A stretch of 64,000 nucleotides of DNA from contig JAYKKI010000009.1 of the NCBI GenBank assembly GCA_039881145.1, positions 13,752,501-13,816,500 on the forward strand. The letters run 5' to 3'. The translations under genes were made by a program, and so were the position numbers. The DNA comes from Druceiella hillmani. Lineage: Eukaryota > Arthropoda > Insecta > Lepidoptera > Hepialidae. Shown here one piece after another: positions 10,545 through 21,814 of the stretch. The notes below the pieces were generated by a model. It saw only the letters and a program-made list of their open reading frames with translations, made no database searches and was not told the DNA's origin. The number at the start of each line of letters is the position of its first letter. Position 1 is the first letter of the stretch.

Positions 10545-13050
10545 ATTGCTCTAACTACTATATTAAGTGACGTTTGTGAAACGGTGATCATAATAGAGTC
10601 AACCCTGGGTGAGTTTGTTCGGGGCTTCTCATACCAGGGCGCATTTGGAACCCTAGTAACATTAGTTTTAAGTGAAGAGAATTCGTATGGGGGCGTATTT
10701 CGATAACATTTGTCGAAATGGGTTCTTGATACTCCTCTCGTTGACGTACACAGGTGATCTCTAATATGATTCTAAGTGGAAAAATAAGAAATAAATAAAA
10801 TAAATAAGCAATAACTTGCATCCGAGTCGATATACAATGCACCTTAGTTGAAAACTTCATTCAAGATTACTGCATTAAAGTTTCCTGTTGCAAGCATTGA
10901 GGAGTTATTTTTCTTATTTGCACATTGGTTCCTATAGTGGCATGTTAAATTACACCGGTATCATATCACCAACTTAACGTTTGACTTTGACAAGTCAGTA
11001 CTACCAATATTACCAATTTTTCCGGTCGTAGACAGGCTCTTATTACTTTTTCCATTGAACTTTGAATAAGTGGTGAATGCATCGCTCTTGATGCATCTCT
11101 CTTCTTTTAAATAATGCATCTCTCTACCGAATTAATGCATCCCTCTTCTTTTGAATACGTAGCGAATACAATGCATCATCTTGTCCTGCCGACTTCATAT
11201 CCAACACCCTGGTTTTGATGGAATCTGCCATTAAAGGAATCCCGGAATGCTCAATACCATTATTATAAGAGAAAATTTGTCAGGCAATCCGGCAAACAGT
11301 AACGACCCTTCCACTGACCATTAATTTCGAATCCCATTCTTCTTAATTCCTGTACTATACCAACAATCTGCATCATGTGCAATGTCACTAAGCTGCAAAT
11401 TTCTCGGCGGATCGAAATTAAGTTCTTCAGCAAATTTATCCTTCGCAAGAAACCATTGACGTCAAATAAGCATTTCAGTTGTTCTCTTAATTCCTTCGAC
11501 AATTATTTATTTTTTACGTATACGTATAAAAACGGGTAGATTGTCACAACCAATTGTGATTTGGTTTTATTGTCTCCTGAAACTCCTGGTCCCTTTATTT
11601 TTTCTGGCTTCATACTATTTTTCATGCCTTCGAGGATTAGGAGATTCTCTGCGCGAAACACCACTCAGAATAATTTTTGCATCCCCTTATTTTAGGCACA
11701 TTACCAAGATATCTAGTGAACTAGTAATTGTAAGTCATTAAACTTGTACATTAGGACGTAGTTTAATTGCATCTTGAAACAGCCTTTAACACTCGTCAGA
11801 GTCCGAAATAAAAAGAGTGATGTACTCACTTTAAAAAATAATGACACGTTCAGTGTCAAAATATGAATTGACTGTTTTATTACAGGATAAAATTATACAC
11901 TAATAACAAAGATGGCAGCACTGAACTCACACTGTCGATATATTTCAACATATATATGCCAAAACCATCGTAACTTTAAGCATCATATGTCCATCTCATA
12001 AATTTGATTACCATGTAAGAGAATAGTTATATTATACTTAAACATTTACTTCTTTTGTAAAAAGAGCGTATTCGAATGCGAATATATTTGGCGTATGACG
12101 ATTATATTGAATCATTGTTTGTTGTTTGTTTGTGCGCTTCATTATACGGTTCGCTAGAGGTCGTCTCATTTTTATTTAATTCTGAATTTTTGGTACCGAA
12201 CTCAAGTGATGCAATTATGAACTTGTGTCTTTTTTTATTTCCAGGATTTATAACCTCATCAAAGATGGCTTAGCAGCTTTTGCATCATGCACCTGTACGG
12301 ATTTCCGTATTTAGACAGATAGGTATCAGTTTAAAATACGCTTTATTACTACTCTATAATTGCCTAATATATGTAAATGTATACTATCGATGTCAGTCAG
12401 AGTAGTATAGGGACGGTGAAAATGCAATTATTGAAAACTTGATGTAGAAATATTTTTAAGTTTTAAGAAGCGAGAACAAATATCTTCCTATGATATCATC
12501 CAACTTCTCTTGAACTAAAAAAGTACAGATCTTATATGGTTATAACGTATACCACATATAGGAAATTGTATTCAGTTGATGTAAATGGCGTTGATAATCT
12601 TAAGTATAGTTCCGGTGGATCCCACTTTATATAAATTCATAGTGAAATTGAATTATCTGTTTTATGGCTTATTGTTGGTATGTAAACATAATAATGCAAA
12701 TTGATCTTTATTTCTAGAAAAAATACGGTTATTTTACAAGATCACCAGAATCACTATCGAATCAACTTCCTAGTACCTGATTCTCAAATGTTTGCAAACG
12801 TGTGTGGAAATGCGGTCTCCGTTGCTAACAATTTACCTACTGGTCCATAAGTAAGCACCTGAAACATGATGTGGGTATAAATTTCCGTATTAAACAAAAT
12901 TTCATATCTTTCCTCACCTGCGTAAACCTGAATGTCTTCCTGATGATCTAGCATATGCTGCATAACATTTTATTAAACTACCTCGATAAAACGATTCATA
13001 TTACATATGCATTTTTATCATGTAAATTTACTTCCATAAAAAAATAGCCA
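10545..13050. other. No recognised gene; short ORFs of unknown origin
   Basis: A minus ORF at 10588-10860 (90 codons) begins 15-20 bases after the RT tail region and has no features I recognise. A second minus ORF at 11263-11502 (79 codons) is more protein-like, with an even amino-acid mix and charged helices, and ends in 'QWKGRYCLPDCLTNFLL', but I cannot name it. Bases 11075-11180 hold three or four loose copies of 'aatgcatc...ctcttctttt'. ORFs at 11541-11741 and 12076-12273 are hydrophobic and look like chance frames. This stretch occupies the B-to-E interval of large-repeat unit b, but I see no clear match to that interval in units c or e. Confidence 0.4.
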
Positions 13051-13059
13051 ATCTTAAAC

Positions 13060-13560
13060 TTACTGCCCTATTCTCTTTCTGTAAAATTAATCCATTTTTT
13101 AATTCAACTGCAAACATATGCTTGCAAACGGCGCCACCTTGACTTTCAACACAATTGTAACACGCTGTTGATATATCAACGGCGTAAGTGAAATTTCTGT
13201 CTGAACTTGACTCTACTACAAATTCAGTATTGTTAATACGTGTAATCTTGGCTACAACCTTAGATCAGCTGCAAAACTTCATGTAAGCGAAACTATTTGT
13301 TTGGCGGCTATGAGCAAATTTCATGAGTCATCTATATTGATATTTTTCAAAAATATTTGCCAAAAACTCAATCAGAGCGCAGACATTTAATGCTTCGCAT
13401 CCCTATAAAATATTATATTTAAAAATGAATATTGAAGCTTCTGCATAATTATTTGTATTGAGCCCTCTGTTCAAATTGTCTGTCCAGTAACCTAAGCACT
13501 GCTCCACCCTTCTCTCCCATATATTTTTCAGATTTTGCAGTGAGTGAGTAAATAACATAT
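13060..13560 (-). pseudogene. MULE-type SWIM zinc-finger protein fragment
   Basis: This fragment is not open for 60 codons anywhere, but the minus strand reads through as one protein with stops. From 13515 down: 'NTNNYAEASI' followed by 'KYNIL', then 'CEALNVCALIEFLANIFEKY', 'KFAHSRQTN', 'FVVESSSDRNFTYAVDIS' and 'CYNCVESQGGAVCKHMFAV'. The last block is a SWIM zinc finger (C.C...C.H; here the first pair is spaced C-x-x-C, and CKH is kept). The 'TNN..EA' and 'C+A.NVVAL..F' blocks precede SWIM in the Mutator-like transposase-related proteins common in insects and other invertebrates. In-frame stops follow NIL, YQYR and KFCS, and a frameshift lies near 13505. The catalytic DDE part upstream is not seen. 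Confidence 0.7.
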
Positions 13561-13569
13561 CAAATTGAC

Positions 13570-14680
13570 CATATTAATTCCAACTGCATAAACGAAAAAC
13601 GCTATAAATGCAAAACCTGAAATTAGTGATTATAATCAAGTTATACCTCACCAAACTAAAAAATAACACGTCCAGTATTTGATTTGCCTGAGCTTTGTGA
13701 GCAGTAAAATAACTGCAAAGCTATTCGAGTAAACAGTGCAGTATCCGGTAGTGTGTCTCCAAACTTGGTGCACCCACGCAAATTAAGTTACCATTCTGAT
13801 ATTTTCAAGAATAAGGTAAATTGAAAAAAAGAACGGAAATTTATTAAGGAGTACTAATATTTTTCACTTATTTCAGCCCAAAAATGTTTTGTGATGTTAT
13901 ATTGATAAAGGACATATGGTTTACCTTATTTTATTTATTTTTTTACAATTTTTTTTCAGTTATAAAAATATTTCAATTCAAAACCTTTTTTCTTCCATTC
14001 AGTGGGGACTTTTTTCAAAACTTTAAGATTGAACAAGGAATATTTTCACAAGTAATGTAATTTTTGCTTCACAATCCGACAAAAATGTAATACTTGGTGC
14101 AATGATGTAAAAATGAAAATGAATTATATATAATAATATCAGATTGAACGTTGAAGGGAATCCTTGACACAACCGATTAAATGTCTAGATAAATAAATTT
14201 CGCCGTAAAACAATTCAGTGTTTTGAAAATAAGTTGTGGCTGAAAATATATTACCAAGTATGTATAAATAGAAAACAGTGCTTGAGTTATATATCACTAG
14301 ATAGTAGACTGAATACAATGAAAAAAAAAGAAAATGGACTACGTAATTAAATTATACAATAGATGATTTCATAAATTACTTTAATTGAGTTATTGCACGA
14401 TGTGAAATTTTTCAATTATCGAGAATAGTATGGAGTACAACTAATATAGATTTCATGTGCAAAATGATTTAATAATGATTGATTAACGTAATCGATTAAA
14501 AGGACTACAAAGGAAGATTCTTTGCAGTAATGTTTAAAAATTTCGGAAAACCAGGTTAGTTTTCTTCGCTAAGTTATTCACGCAATCGATAAAAATTGTT
14601 TGTATGCTAAGAATGTAAGTTTAACTAGACTGGATAAATATTTTGGCAACTAAAGTAAAATCCACGAAGTGTTGGTCATC
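13570..14680. other. AT-rich spacer with no recognised feature
   Basis: Homopolymer A and T runs and short AT repeats dominate. No open frame of 60 codons, RNA gene or known repeat is visible. Confidence 0.5.
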
Positions 14681-14870
14681 TCCTAGCTATTCTATGCCCA
14701 GTTACCACAATATTATATTCGAGTATATCCCGCTGTCATAATTTGTTACTCTCTGCGGCGTAACTAATTTATCACGTCGCGCGTTGCGTACCCTTCGCAA
14801 TTAAACTTGGTGTATAAGTTGTACAGTGACCTAATATCGTTTATCAGTTGCTTGTTAAATGTCCTTATAA
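14680..14870 (+). repeat. Large-repeat module E of unit b
   Basis: It shares 'cttcgcaattaaacttg' and its flanks, including 'tcgagtatatcccgctg', with 700-840, and more loosely with 26500-26650, 37390-37560 and 57400-57590. It ends about 150 bases before the Helitron, which separates it from its module C at 20750. Confidence 0.7.
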
Positions 14871-14965
14871 GTTTGCGGAAATTAATTTTAATGTGGAATA
14901 TATATGTATGATATATTCAGAACAAAAAGACCGTGCGTGATCTTAATTAGCGATATGCCATATTG

Positions 14966-15012
<47 letters not shown>

Positions 15013-16045
15013 TATAAGTCGGGTTTTCCTTCCTGACGCTATAACTCCAGAACGCATGTGCCGATTTCCACGGTTTTGCATTCGTTGGAAAGGTCTCGAA
15101 CTCCGTGAGGTTTATAGCACACAAAATTCAGGAAAATTTTCAACAGAAAAGCAGGAAAACAGGGAAAATCATTTTTTACATACAGCGCCATCTCTGATAC
15201 ATAGCATGTACTACAAACCAATATGATTTTGCATGGTTGTGGAGCAGATGGCGCCAGTATTTTAAGTGTTTGACAGCTACTCATTGTACTCTGCTCAGTT
15301 AATTTCATGTGACATTTATTATGCACACGTTCTTTCAAACGCTAACTTAAACCCGGTATTGTGTTCACTGTGAAATTGTGAAATTGAGGTTAAAGTTATT
15401 CGTTTCCTAACAGTTCAATTGGAAACCATCAAAACAATCACGCGTATTGTGCAAATCTTTAGTCAATTTCAACAGCAGGCATTTGTCATTTTTTTGCAAC
15501 TGTGTAAATTATGTGGATCGTGCATTTGAGGTTAAATTCACCAGTCTGTCCATAGTCCAAAATGCCTAGAGGACGACGTGCGAACATCGGCCGCCGCACA
15601 AGACATACAAGCCAGCAACAAGTTTATTCACAGAACTTAAGCGAAGAAAGACAAAATATAATATGAGAAAATGCCCGATTGAGACAACGCGTGAGCACAC
15701 GAAGATCATTGGCATCATACAATCGCTTGGCATTCAAATATGATCCCACTGCGAACTACATACAGTGATGATGACAATTTAGATATTGGACCAATGACGA
15801 CTGTATGCCGATATTGCGATGCGTTAAAGTTCAAAAGAGAAACGGCTGGATTGTGCTGCGCAAGTGGAAAAGTCAAATTGTATCCATTACTTACACCACC
15901 ACAGCCACTGAAACCATTGTTCGATGGAAGTGATCCCGATTCCAACCATTTTCTTCAACGCATCCATGAATACAATAACTGCTTTCGCATGACTTCCTTT
16001 GGAGCTAATATCATTAGAGAAAGCGGCTTCATGCCGACTTGCAAG

Positions 16046-16210
16046 GTAAAAGATACAACACACACAACCAATCACTCACACCAATCAATCACACCAACAC
16101 AATCAATTGCAACACATAACAACTACACATACACCACACACTACACCATCACACGATCAGAAGCCACACCGTATTGTTAATGTTAAACAAATGATTGTTT
16201 GCAATTACAG
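16046..16210 (+). other. Intron 1 of the Helitron RepHel gene
   Basis: The protein reads 'FMPTCK' up to 16045 and resumes with 'IQGQIYH' at 16211, exactly as related RepHel proteins read without a gap. The excluded 165 bases begin GTAAAAG and end TTGCAATTACAG, a good donor and acceptor. The body is CA-rich and contains an in-frame TAA at 16178-16180. Phase 0. Expression would require splicing in the host nucleus. Confidence 0.8.
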
Positions 16211-16712
16211 ATACAAGGACAAATATATCATTTGCATGGTTCAATGGTGCCAACACCAGATGAACCGCATCAATTTCTACAAATGTATTTCATTTCGACG
16301 ATGGTGGATCAGCTGAATGTGCGGTGCAATATACAGGGAACACAACAGTTAAAGAGACGAATTATTGAATAGTTGCAAGCATTTTTTCACGCTAGTAACG
16401 CTGTGGTTAATATGTTCAAAACAGCATTGGAACGAATGCCATCGGATACGCACAAATTTGTCATAAGAGCGGATCGTACCCCAACAGGTGAACATGTGCG
16501 AAGATTCAATGCACCCACAGTTGATGATGTTGCTGCAATTATTGTTGGCGATCCAACTAAATCACGAGACATTGTCGTTCAGCGAAGAAGCAATATCATG
16601 CATCGTGTAAACGAGACACATCGTTTGTACGATGCGTTACAATATCCAATCATTTATTGGCAAGGGCAAGATGGATACGACATCACGTTGAAGATGGTCG
16701 ATCCAATTACAG

Positions 16713-16784
16713 GTACAATATTCACACACTAATTATTGCTATTATTGGTTTCCATTAACAATCCATTTAATTTTGCATTTTCAG
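16713..16784 (+). other. Intron 2 of the Helitron RepHel gene
   Basis: The exon ends '...MVDPIT' plus one base at 16712, and joining to 16785 gives 'DVSTNKN' and then 'MNYYAYR', the family's next block. The 72 excluded bases start GTACAATA, end in a T-rich tract plus TTTTCAG, and carry an in-frame TAA. Phase 1. Confidence 0.75.
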
Positions 16785-18515
16785 ACGTATCAACGAACAA
16801 AAATCTAAGCCCAATGAATTACTATGCGTATCGTATGATGATTCTTGCACATGAGGAGAATGTCATTGTGAAGTGCCGTCGGCTATTCCAGCAATTCGCT
16901 GTCGACATGTATGTCAAAGTCGAGACCGAACGTTTAGCGTTCATCCGGTTCACTCAGGCAAAGCTACGATCTGAGGACTATATACACTTGCGTGATGCTA
17001 TTCATTCAGATGGTAATGTTCAGAATATTGGACGCCTGACGATTCTCCCATCATCTTATATCGGAAGGCCCCGCCACATGCACGAATACGCTCAAGACGC
17101 TATGACGTACGTGTGAAATTATGGAACTCCGGATTTATTTATTACGTTCACATGCAATCCGAAGTGGACGGAAATTGAACGTGAGTTGGACCCGGGCCAA
17201 AAACCGCAAGATCGCCATGACATAATCGCCAGAGTATTTCAACAAAAACTCAAGGTTATGATGGATGTGTTTGCTAAGTATCGAGTTTTTGGTGACACAC
17301 GTTGTTATTTATATGTACTTGGTGGAATGGCAGAAGCGTGAACTACCTCATGCTCATATCCTAATTTGGTTGCTGAACAAATTACATTCAAATGAAGTGG
17401 ATGACATCATATCAGCTGAAATTCCTGATCCAGTCGCTGATCCCCATCTACACGACATTGTGACGACACAGATGGTGCATGGACCGCGCGGTGTATTAAA
17501 TCCATTATGAAAGTGCACAAAACGATATCCGCGACCGTTATTTGCTGAAACAGTCACAGGGAACGATGGATATCCATTTTATCGTCGGCGTTCAAAAGAA
17601 GATAATGGTCGAACTATCAAAGTTAAAGTTCAAAATCAAGAGATTGAGATCGGAAATGAATTCATTGTACCATATTGCCTGCTGCTATCACGAATTTTCG
17701 AAACACATGCGAACGTTGAGAGTTATCATTCGGCCAAATCAGTCAAATATTTGTGCAAGTACGTCACAAAAGGCAGCGACATGGCTGTGTTTGGTATTGC
17801 ATCGGAAAATGCGAATGACGAAATCAGCAACTTCCAAATGGGCAGATACGTCAGTACTAATGAAGCACTGTGGCGATTATTGTCATTTCAAATTCATGAA
17901 AGATATCCCACAGTTGTACATTTAGCAGTGCACTTGGAAAATGGACAAAGAGTTTACTTCACTGAGGCTAATGCGGCACAACGAGCTGAGAGACCACCAT
18001 CGACAACATTGACTAGCTTCTTTGCAATGTGTGAAGCAGGTCCATTCGCAGCGACGCTGATGTACGTTGAAATACCCAAGTACTACACTTGGAATCAATC
18101 AACAAAGAAATTACAACGTCGCAAACAAGGAACCCCAGTTCCAGATTGGCCACAGGTCTTTTCCACTGATGCGCTAGGTCGCATGTATACTGTTTATCCT
18201 AGAAATGATGTATGTTTTTATTTGCGACTGCTGTTGGTAAATGTACGTTTACCAAAATCATTTGCGCATTTGAGAACTGTGAATGGCCACCAATGCCAAA
18301 CATATCGAGAAGCATGTCAACTATTGGGTTTGCTGGAGAACGATTCTCAATGGGATTTAACACTTGCGGATTCAGTTGTTTCATCAAATGCGTACCAAAT
18401 ACGAACGCTGTTTGCAATTATCATCACCACATGTTTTCCTTCACAACCAATTCAGTTATGGAAAAAATACAAAGACGACATATGTGAAGATATCTTGCAT
18501 CGCGCGAACGAATAA

Positions 18516-20097
18516 TCCCGACATGCAAATAACCGATGAAATCTACAATGAAGGATTAATTCTGATTGAGGTTCAATGCTTGACTATTGGAAACAAGCTA
18601 CTGATTGAAGTAGGAATGATTGCGCCAAATCGATCGATGCACGATGCATTCAACCAAGAAATAAATCGAGAGCTGCAATACAATGTTGATACATTGCAGA
18701 AATTCGTTCGAAATAATGTGCCGTTGCTGAATGAACAGCAAAAACAAGTATACGAAACATTAATGCAAGCGGTGGACAATAATACTGGTTGTCTATTCTT
18801 CCTGGACGCACCTGGAGGAACAGGGAAAACATTTGTAATTTCATTGATTTTGGCCACTATTCGATCAAGATGTCACATCTTGATAGCTTTGGCGTTAGCA
18901 TCATCTGGAAATGCGGCGACTCTTCTAGATGGCGGTCGTACTGCACATTCTACGCTTAAGTTGCCACTCAATTTAAACACAAGTGATACTCCAACATGCA
19001 ATATTTCCCGATCCAGTGCAATGGGAAAATTGTTGATGCAATGCAAGCTCATTATTTGGGATGAGTGCACAATGGTATATAAGAAATCACTTGAAGCACT
19101 TAACTTCACACTGAAGGATCTTCGGCGAAATAACAACATATTTGGCGGCTTGATGATATTGTTGGCATGCGATTTCAGGCAGACGTTGCCAGTAATTCCC
19201 CGTGGAACGCCTGCAGATGAATCGAATGCTTGCCTGAAGGCATCACCTTTGTGGAATAACGTAAAAACATTATCGCTAACCACTAATATGAGAGTTCAAC
19301 TTCAAAATGATCAAAGTGCTGCACAATTTTCCAAACAATTGTTAGCTGTTGGAAATGGAAAAGTCCCAGTTGATGCGACAACTGGATTAATTACTCTTAT
19401 CAACGACTTTTGCCGATTTGTAGACTCTCAATTAGCTCTTATTGAAAATGTTTTCCCAAACAGTGAGAAATATCAGAATTATGCTTGGTTAAGTCAACGA
19501 GCAATTCTCGCCGCAAAGAATAATGATGTACACGCACTGAATTTCACCATTCAATCAAAAATCGCTGGCGATTTGGTGACATACAAATCCGTTGATTCCA
19601 TAACAAATCCCGTTGATATAATAAATTATCCAACGGAGTTTTTGAACTCTTTGGAGTTACCAGGATTTCCACCACATAACTTGCAACTCAAAGTTGGTTC
19701 AGTTATTATGATATTGCGTAATTTGAATCCACCGCGACTTTGCAACGGTACTCGACTTGCGGTGAAAAGACTTATGCCGAATTTGATTGAGGCAACCATT
19801 ATTAACGGAAAGTACGCAGGTCAAAATGTATGTATTCCTCGAATACCAATGATTCCGACTGATCTTCCGTTTGACTTCAAACGATTGCAATTCCGGTTCA
19901 CCTTGCGTTCGCAATGCCAATTAACACAAGTCGCAAGGCCAATCGTTTAGTGTTTGCGGGTTAAATTTAGAAAATCATTGTTTTTCACATGGGCAGCTAT
20001 ACGTTGCGTGTTCACGAGTTGGGAAACCGTCCGCTTTGTTTGTGTTAACTTCAGACCAAAAAACAAAAAATGTGGTTTACCAAAGAGCACTTCAATG
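18516..20097 (+). pseudogene. Helitron RepHel, Pif1-type helicase region
   Basis: This is the SF1 DNA helicase half of the RepHel protein. It shows Walker A 'APGGTGKTF' (18805-18834), a 'TAHS' region, Walker B 'IIWDECTM' (about 19050-19074), 'LLACDFRQTLPV', 'TTNMRV' and 'LKVGSVIMILRNL'. The long open frame (ATG at 18364, in the shadow of the Rep frame) runs to 19950. After two small frameshifts at about 19905-19950 the protein continues as 'FSVCGLNLENHCFSHGQ' and 'YVACSRVGKPSALFV' to a TGA at 20095-20097. This carries the last helicase motif (the SRV/TR region). About 480 codons from 18516 are uninterrupted, the best-preserved coding stretch in the window. The frame differs from the Rep half because of the shift near 18500-18515. 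Confidence 0.9.
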
Positions 20098-20368
20098 AAA
20101 CTGATAATTTGCGGACAAGTATAACGCTTCGATTCAGTATTTACTTTGGATTCACTTTCATTCTTTACTTAGAGAAGTTCAACTAAATTACACTTCATTT
20201 TTGTAATCGAAATGAATTCATTACTGTTGTGAAATGAAATAAAATTTTTCCTTTTCAAATATAAAAAAAAAAGAAAGTTTTCTTCATCTTTTAATCCCCA
20301 AACGAAATGTTACAAAAAATGAAGCCACGGACAAAAAACGAAGAAACGGAGTTCGCCGGGTTTGCTAG

Positions 20369-20400
<32 letters not shown>

Positions 20401-20749
20401 CATATAAATACAAGTTTTGTGGATTATCCGTATTGTTATTCTTAAACGCGTTGTATTTAATACTCTTGAATGCATTACATAAATTAAATTTACGCAAGGG
20501 ATTTGAATGATTTAGTCAATTTAATCAAAATGAATGAAGAAAATTTTAACAAATACGTGCTAAAACTAAAAATGCTTACGAACGAGTTTCTTAGTGCCCA
20601 TGTTACAATTTTAGATAAATTATTCAAGTATAACACCTTTGATCAGTTTGGGGTTTTATTTTCGGCCAAAGAGGTAATTAAAATTTGATCTTAGTTTTAA
20701 AGTTAGTCTTTATTCGTAGCGACGCTTATTAGGTTTTATATCAATCTTC

Positions 20750-20900
20750 GTTAAAATTAAAATGACTGTCAAAGTGGCATAACGTTACGGACAACCAGCG
20801 TCCGTCATCCGCTAAAAGTCTGTGGAGATCGATGACCTATAAAGTGACATGCGATGTCCTTATTTTGTTTGCACATTTAGGTTAAGTCTGTTAAATTCTG
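20750..20900 (+). repeat. Large-repeat module C of unit b
   Basis: It contains a run of the type 'aatgactgtcaaag...gtgacatgcgatg' that parallels 58150-58255 ('attgctgtcaaatatg' to 'gtgatatgcgatttgg') and 1400-1500. Bases 20400-20750 between the Helitron and this module show no gene; the ORF at 20503-20688 has no recognisable family. Confidence 0.55.
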
Positions 20901-20992
20901 TGTGAATTTACCAGATACTTAATATAATATTTGATTATTCTTGCTCCAAAAATAGTGTCGCCAAATCGATTGGAATAGTGTGGATAGTTGTG

Positions 20993-21034
20993 GAGATCGA
21001 CTGGCTTGGACCTAAGTCCAAGCCAGTCGATCTC
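20993..21034. repeat. Perfect 19-bp inverted repeat with 4-base loop
   Basis: The left arm is 20993-21011, the loop CTAA is 21012-21015 and the right arm is 21016-21034. All 19 pairs match, including the GC-rich middle 'ctggcttggac'. It is too short for a typical animal pre-microRNA, and nothing marks it as a terminator in a eukaryotic nucleus. Confidence 0.95.
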
Positions 21035-21699
21035 TAAAGATGGAATAGATTTCATAAAGGTTAAGTTATATTTAGATATATTCATTAATCGATTCTTTTT
21101 AAGATTTACTGTGAAACAAAATTACGTATATATAAGTTTAATGTTTCTGAAAAGAATGAAAATAAAAGTTTGTGACTTACATGTTTTAAATACGGTGATA
21201 TTTCTCTTTAATAAATGATTTTTACCGACATATATATACTGCACGTATCATTAATATTTTTAGTTATCAACTTAAGCACCTCGCGTTGCCCGGTATCTTT
21301 TGAATTGAAATTGGAGGTGGGATGTGGATCGCCACTATCTTAAAATTTATAACTGGCAGATAGAGAGTATGTATAAAAAATCAATTTAAAATGTCAGGGT
21401 CTTGCGAATATAATACTTATGTATATTTTTAATTATTTAATTAAATGATTAGAACCATCTACCCGAATATTTTGTTTTCAAAGCGATTAACATAAAGTTT
21501 CTTTAAAAAATATTGAAAATACTTGGTAAAGTGAATTTGGCTAAAAAGGGTAGAGATGAACATTATTCAATTGAGATCATCAGTTACGTTTCTAAACGTT
21601 CAGAAGAATTATGCAGAAGATTAGCCGTTGGCCGAATTATTTTATCGATTAGTAGCATATGTGGCAAGTTTATATACGTTTTTGAATAATATTATGGTT

Positions 21700-21814
21700 A
21701 AGACACTTTAATTTATTGAGTTCTGAACTGTAATATTATTCAAAAACTATAATAATAATATTATAGTTTTTGAATATTGTCACAGTTCAGAACTCGTAAA
21801 ATTAAAGTGTGTTC
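21700..21814. repeat. Long imperfect hairpin (about 54-base arms)
   Basis: The arms 21700-21753 and 21760-21814 pair over nearly their whole length around a loop of about 6 bases. The shared core includes 'gagttctgaactgt' and 'attcaaaaactataat'. Size and pairing would suit a small fold-back element, a snap-back duplication or a hairpin RNA precursor. No promoter evidence is visible. Confidence 0.85.

Larger units (their letters stand above)
6150..10560 (+). mobile_element. CR1-like non-LTR retrotransposon, near full length, inactive
   Basis: The element has the two-ORF layout of the Jockey/CR1 group. ORF1 is a coiled coil plus esterase-like tail at 6285-7728. ORF2 is an apurinic-type endonuclease at about 7690-8470 followed by reverse transcriptase at 8487-10544. 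The exact ends are not visible. The 5' boundary is taken just after the copia fragment, and no clear 3' repeat tail or target-site duplication is seen. ORF1 carries one frameshift and ORF2 one frameshift plus five in-frame stops, so this copy cannot move itself. It lies in the B-to-E interval of large-repeat unit b. Assignment to CR1 rather than a sister clade such as Kiri or Daphne rests on RT wording and the ORF1 esterase-like tail. Confidence 0.8.
15561..18515 (+). pseudogene. Helitron RepHel, N-terminal and HUH replication-initiator region
   Basis: Translation starts at the ATG at 15561 with the basic N-terminus usual for the family ('MPRGRRANIGRRTR'). A zinc-finger-like part follows ('CRYCDALKFK...GLCCASGKVKL'). 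After two introns, the Rep catalytic part has the HUH motif 'LPHAHILIW' (about 17342-17370) and the Tyr motif 'CKYVTKGSD' (about 17754-17780), which nick and join single-stranded DNA. Damage: TGA at about 15664, a frameshift near 15765, TAG at 16370, TGA at 17114 (in 'YV*NYG', probably a CGA-to-TGA change), a frameshift near 17315, TGA at 17508 with a few residues missing, and a frameshift at about 18500-18515. The catalytic His and Tyr residues are kept. The longest open part is 17751-18515 (254 codons). Confidence 0.9.
15019..20369 (+). mobile_element. Helitron, complete in outline, decayed
   Basis: This is a rolling-circle transposon. The inferred 5' end is the TC at 15019-15020, followed by a typical 5' subterminal stretch ('gggttttccttcctgacgc'). 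The 3' end is CTAG at 20366-20369 after 'ttcgccgggttt', and the next base is T, as Helitrons insert between A and T. A (TA)n tract lies on both sides (about 14966-15014 and 20370-20396), so the element sits inside a former TA microsatellite. The base before the inferred 5' TC is G, so the true 5' end may be a few bases off. The 3' hairpin is weak. Inside is one gene, RepHel, at 15561-20097. A likely polyadenylation signal AATAAA lies at 20238-20243. The first 540 bases would hold the promoter. The element separates modules E and C of unit b. Confidence 0.85.

Noticed and set aside
10588..10860. 90-codon minus ORF just after the CR1-like element
   Set aside because: No recognisable motif; it was left unassigned and not called a gene.
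16736..16790. A separate Helitron ORF start at 16736
   Set aside because: The first 17 codons are intron 2 read through; the real exon starts at 16785.
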